A stretch of DNA of 64,000 bases from contig NC_087070.1 of NCBI RefSeq assembly GCF_963678635.1, positions 62,001-126,000 on the forward strand. The letters run 5' to 3'. Under the pieces are notes generated by a model, which did not search any database, was not told the origin of the DNA, and worked only from the letters and a program-made list of their open reading frames with translations. The stretch comes from Symsagittifera roscoffensis. Its lineage: Eukaryota; Xenacoelomorpha; Acoela; Convolutidae. Both the position numbers and the translations under genes were made by a program. This document shows positions 61,576 through 64,000 of this stretch, in pieces. Position 1 is the first letter of the stretch. The number at the start of each line of letters is the position of its first letter.

Positions 61576-61595
61576 GACCTGGAGTACTCCAGGTC
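61576..61595. other. Perfect 20-bp palindrome
   Basis: GACCTGGAGTACTCCAGGTC equals its own reverse complement. It could be a dimeric protein-binding site on DNA or a stem in RNA. Confidence 0.85.
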
Positions 61596-61637
61596 ATCAA
61601 AGTGACAGCGCTCATTCGGGCTACTCTGACAAAGATA

Positions 61638-61656
61638 AAGGTGGACGATCCACCTT
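61638..61656 (+). other. Hairpin between pol and ORF3
   Basis: AAGGTGGA and TCCACCTT form a perfect 8-bp stem with a CGA loop, 43 bp downstream of the 20-bp palindrome. Confidence 0.7.
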
Positions 61657-61754
61657 GGTGCTAGATTTTTAAATCAGAATTAAGAAGAGAATTTCAATGG
61701 AGAGTTTTAAAGAGTTGAATGATGTTGTATCCAAAAATGATGGTTTTAAGTCGC

Positions 61755-61768
61755 GACTTGTTTTTTAG
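61755..61768 (+). promoter_or_regulatory. Candidate splice acceptor for ORF3 mRNA
   Basis: A pyrimidine-rich run (GACTTGTTTTTTAG) ends in AG at 61767-61768, 96 bp before the ORF3 ATG, as in env-type subgenomic messages. A matching donor is not certain; AAGGTAACT at 49067 is one candidate. Confidence 0.35.
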
Positions 61769-61864
61769 ATCTTGATTGATCGGAAATTGTTTACTGAATA
61801 AATTGAATCAGACGAAACAGAAAAAAATTACACGACACGACAACAAGAATCAAAACGAGAAGAA

Positions 61865-64000
61865 ATGGGTGACACAAACGAACTCATGGAATTCCTCTCA
61901 GCGAGTCTAGGAGCGACTCTAGACGAAATCTATCAGCGGCTGATCGATTGTGATTTTACACGAGAAGACCCGGGGTTGGCAATGTTTGTGGTCGCGCTCC
62001 TTAATGCACTAGGACGAGAGGGTCGAGGGAATCGCCCTACGGAAGTCGTGTTGATGTTGGCCTTCGATGAGTCCGGGACCGCCGAGAGAGGTCGAAATCG
62101 ACTGATGAGATGGAGGCGTGGAGAAATGTCTGGCCACGACCTGGCTCGTGAGCCAGGACTAGGTGAGCAGAGAGACCACCGGCTAGGTGAGATGCCCTTA
62201 CCAGTCCAACCGGCGCAGCCACTCATCGGAGCGAAGAGGCAACGTGATGGGCCAGGCCCGTCACATTCGGTCGACTCCCCTACAGCTGCTCCTCCTTCGA
62301 AGAAAGTGAGGGTGAGTGAAATAGAGATCCAGACGTCGGAGACGATCGAGACGCTGGAGAAGAAGGAGAAAGATCAAAGCGAGCTGTGTGCCAAACTCCA
62401 GGAGTATAGGGCAATAGCTCGAGAAAGAGACGAATGGAAGAAGAAATACGAAGATCTACAGGTGGCTTATAAGGAGGATGAAATAAAGCACCTGAAGGAG
62501 CTGTATATGGCGAAGGTGAGCCAAGTGTCACCGGAAGTTCTGGCGAGCATGAGATCCTCGGAGGGATCCAACGACACACGCCCCGGGACAACAGCCCAGG
62601 AGCTGTGTGTATCGAAAGGGCCCGAGGTTCTGGATTTACGTGCATCGAGAGAGCCCGAGGCTCCTCAGCAGACAACACTGTCTGCTTCTGATCAAAGGTT
62701 CACGATACCAGACCCTTCTGACACTTACCTCGCTCCTCGGTTCCAAGAATCGTTCAACCAAGTGGCCAGAGCACTACTGGATGAGATCAACCGAACCACT
62801 GGACGGACATTGGGTAGGATCGTTCCTTCCGAGCGTCGTGATCAGTCATCTAATAGCTCGGAGCGAGCACCCCACACGATAGTGCCCTCGGGGACTGCGC
62901 ATGGCAGAACCTATCAAAAGTCCCGCGTGGTAGATATTAGGAAGAATCTGATGACACGGCACCAGTTCACGCAAGTAGCTGCGGAGCATCCTCGAGCCTG
63001 CCTGAATGTCATGAGCTGGAACCCCGCTACGAGCGACCAGGTAATTCCCCCAGGGAGTCGCCACCTGATCATAGGAGACAGTTTTGTGAGGGATCTGAAT
63101 GAGATCTTCGTCTATGGTCAGATAACCACTTTGTCCTTTGGAGGAGCTTCAGTGGCTCAGGTCATCAAGATGATGGAATTCCAAAGCGAGGATCACCTGG
63201 ATACGCTGGTGATAATGCTAGGAACTAACGACGTCTCGAGAGCCCCAGTGACTCCCGAGTGCAAGTGGGAGCCTCTGCTGGTATGCCTCCTGAATGAACT
63301 GAAGGAGAAGTACAGGCCCAGGTTTGTGGTGCTGTGCACGATACCACAAAACCCGCTGATGGGCACCACAGTGGCAGATTTCATGAATGGCAACGTGACA
63401 CGGTGGAACGAAATGATCCGTAATCTGGTGAGAAATAACCCTGGCGAGTTGCGACTTCTGGATCTCGAAAACACGCTGCGCATGGTTGATCACATTGCGC
63501 TTACCAGAGATGGGATACATTTCAACACCCAACGAGGGAGACACTGGATGAATGATGTATTTCAGACGCAATTGAGGGAAATGGAGCAGGAATCGAGGGC
63601 GACCAGTTCTCTGGCTCGGACCAGCTCAACGACCGGAGGAAGTAGAATAAGGGCAAGCGTGCCCGAATCCCTCGTCAACCGCCTAGGGCCCTTGGCAATG
63701 GAGACGGCTGTAGCCGCACCCACCGCTCCGAGCTCAAACGTGAGAGAGAGGCTGGGGACTGCTCCTCCTCCCAGAACACAACCGCTTGAAAGCCGACTCG
63801 GCAGATCAGTGGTTCAGAACAGAAATAACTCCCAGACCGTGTCTAGGAGGAACGATCCGCCCGCCACGGCAAACCCTGCTCCAGCAGCAGGACCGTCTAC
63901 GAGCGCCGTGCCTGCTGAGGGAGTTGAACCAGGCAGCCTGCTGCTTTGGAACCAATCAGACCCGAGTCATTGGGGACAGTATAAGACGGACATGTCCACG
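61865..64000 (+). CDS. ORF3: SGNH/GDSL hydrolase-domain protein (runs off right edge)
   Basis: At least 712 codons, no stop before the window ends. The ATG has G at -3 and G at +4, a strong initiation context. Residues 1-90 are a helical N-terminal region. A basic KRQR motif follows, then a coiled coil (about 147-220) and a low-complexity linker. Residues about 395-570 are an SGNH hydrolase: block I IIGDSF with nucleophile S406, block II Gly in FGGAS (426-427), block III GTND with N455, and block V DGIH with D549 and H552. All four catalytic positions are present, so esterase/acetylhydrolase activity is plausible. A Pro/Ser-rich tail follows. No signal peptide or membrane segment is seen, so it is not an envelope protein. 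GDSL ORFs are known in CR1-type LINEs and in some rotifer LTR elements, where membrane or lipid interaction has been suggested. Its start lies 479 bp after pol on the same strand. Confidence 0.87.
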   Translation, partial: MGDTNELMEFLSASLGATLDEIYQRLIDCDFTREDPGLAMFVVALLNALGREGRGNRPTEVVLMLAFDESGTAERGRNRLMRWRRGEMSGHDLAREPGLGEQRDHRLGEMPLPVQPAQPLIGAKRQRDGPGPSHSVDSPTAAPPSKKVRVSEIEIQTSETIETLEKKEKDQSELCAKLQEYRAIARERDEWKKKYEDLQVAYKEDEIKHLKELYMAKVSQVSPEVLASMRSSEGSNDTRPGTTAQELCVSKGPEVLDLRASREPEAPQQTTLSASDQRFTIPDPSDTYLAPRFQESFNQVARALLDEINRTTGRTLGRIVPSERRDQSSNSSERAPHTIVPSGTAHGRTYQKSRVVDIRKNLMTRHQFTQVAAEHPRACLNVMSWNPATSDQVIPPGSRHLIIGDSFVRDLNEIFVYGQITTLSFGGASVAQVIKMMEFQSEDHLDTLVIMLGTNDVSRAPVTPECKWEPLLVCLLNELKEKYRPRFVVLCTIPQNPLMGTTVADFMNGNVTRWNEMIRNLVRNNPGELRLLDLENTLRMVDHIALTRDGIHFNTQRGRHWMNDVFQTQLREMEQESRATSSLARTSSTTGGSRIRASVPESLVNRLGPLAMETAVAAPTAPSSNVRERLGTAPPPRTQPLESRLGRSVVQNRNNSQTVSRRNDPPATANPAPAAGPSTSAVPAEGVEPGSLLLWNQSDPSHWGQYKTDMST

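Larger units (their letters stand above)
61386..61864 (+). other. Pol-ORF3 intergenic region
   Basis: Noncoding 479 bp separating Pol from ORF3. A TATGTTT/TTATGTG-rich simple stretch (61440-61570) is followed by a 20-bp palindrome, a second hairpin, and a pyrimidine tract ending in AG at 61768. No ORF of interest. The gap means ORF3 is not made by frameshift or readthrough; a spliced or internally started message is more likely. Confidence 0.7.
48278..64000 (+). mobile_element. Ty3/Gypsy-class LTR retrotransposon with SGNH ORF3 (3' end outside window)
   Basis: Order read from sequence: candidate 5' LTR, tRNA-Asn primer-binding site, 2.9-kb leader, gag, protease, reverse transcriptase, RNase H, long insert, integrase, macro-like domain, ORF3. 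Placing RNase H before integrase defines the Ty3/Gypsy order. It abuts the satellite at 48277/48278, so it probably inserted into or at the edge of the array, or the array ended there first. Gag-Pol has four frame breaks. The 3' LTR, polypurine tract and target-site duplication are not in the window, so the 5' limit rests on TG and PBS logic only. Confidence 0.9.

Noticed and set aside
61865-64000. ORF3 as an envelope glycoprotein
   Set aside because: No signal peptide, transmembrane segment or cysteine-rich ectodomain; it has SGNH catalytic blocks instead.

Overview
The window looks like invertebrate nuclear DNA. It contains a very large tandem satellite followed directly by a Ty3/Gypsy-class LTR retrotransposon, with no bacterial-type genes, rRNA, tRNA or CRISPR. 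From memory, the Gag-Pol most resembles elements of cnidarians (corals and sea anemones). I could not check this, so the host assignment is tentative.

Left three quarters (about 43-48277): about 550 head-to-tail copies of an AT-rich 87-bp monomer, all in one orientation. Monomers fall into local variant zones and higher-order repeats (870, 845, 950 and 1044 bp, and multiples of 87). A frequent 74-bp variant lacks 13 bp. Because 87 is 29 codons, one minus-strand frame stays open for long stretches (up to 1000 codons), but I read this as a by-product of the repeat. Most monomers carry two heat-shock-element-like dyads (TTCnnGAA and GAAnnTTC) on either side of a TATAAATA box.

Right quarter (48278-64000): the satellite stops abruptly at a TG. 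What follows reads as a 5' LTR (about 48278-49145) with a TATA box and a poly(A)-type signal. A primer-binding site at 49158-49175 matches the 3' end of tRNA-Asn. Next comes a 2.9-kb leader full of ACCCTCC motifs, then gag, protease, reverse transcriptase/RNase H and integrase (52093-61385), and a separate ORF3 (61865 to the edge). The 3' LTR and the end of ORF3 lie outside the window.

Gag-Pol is interrupted by four frame breaks, so this copy is probably inactive or contains sequence errors. Two accessory modules stand out. The C-terminus of Pol after integrase resembles a macro (ADP-ribose-binding) domain. ORF3 encodes an SGNH/GDSL hydrolase with all catalytic blocks visible, where retroviruses would carry env. 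A roughly 430-residue insert with SGES repeats separates RNase H from integrase.
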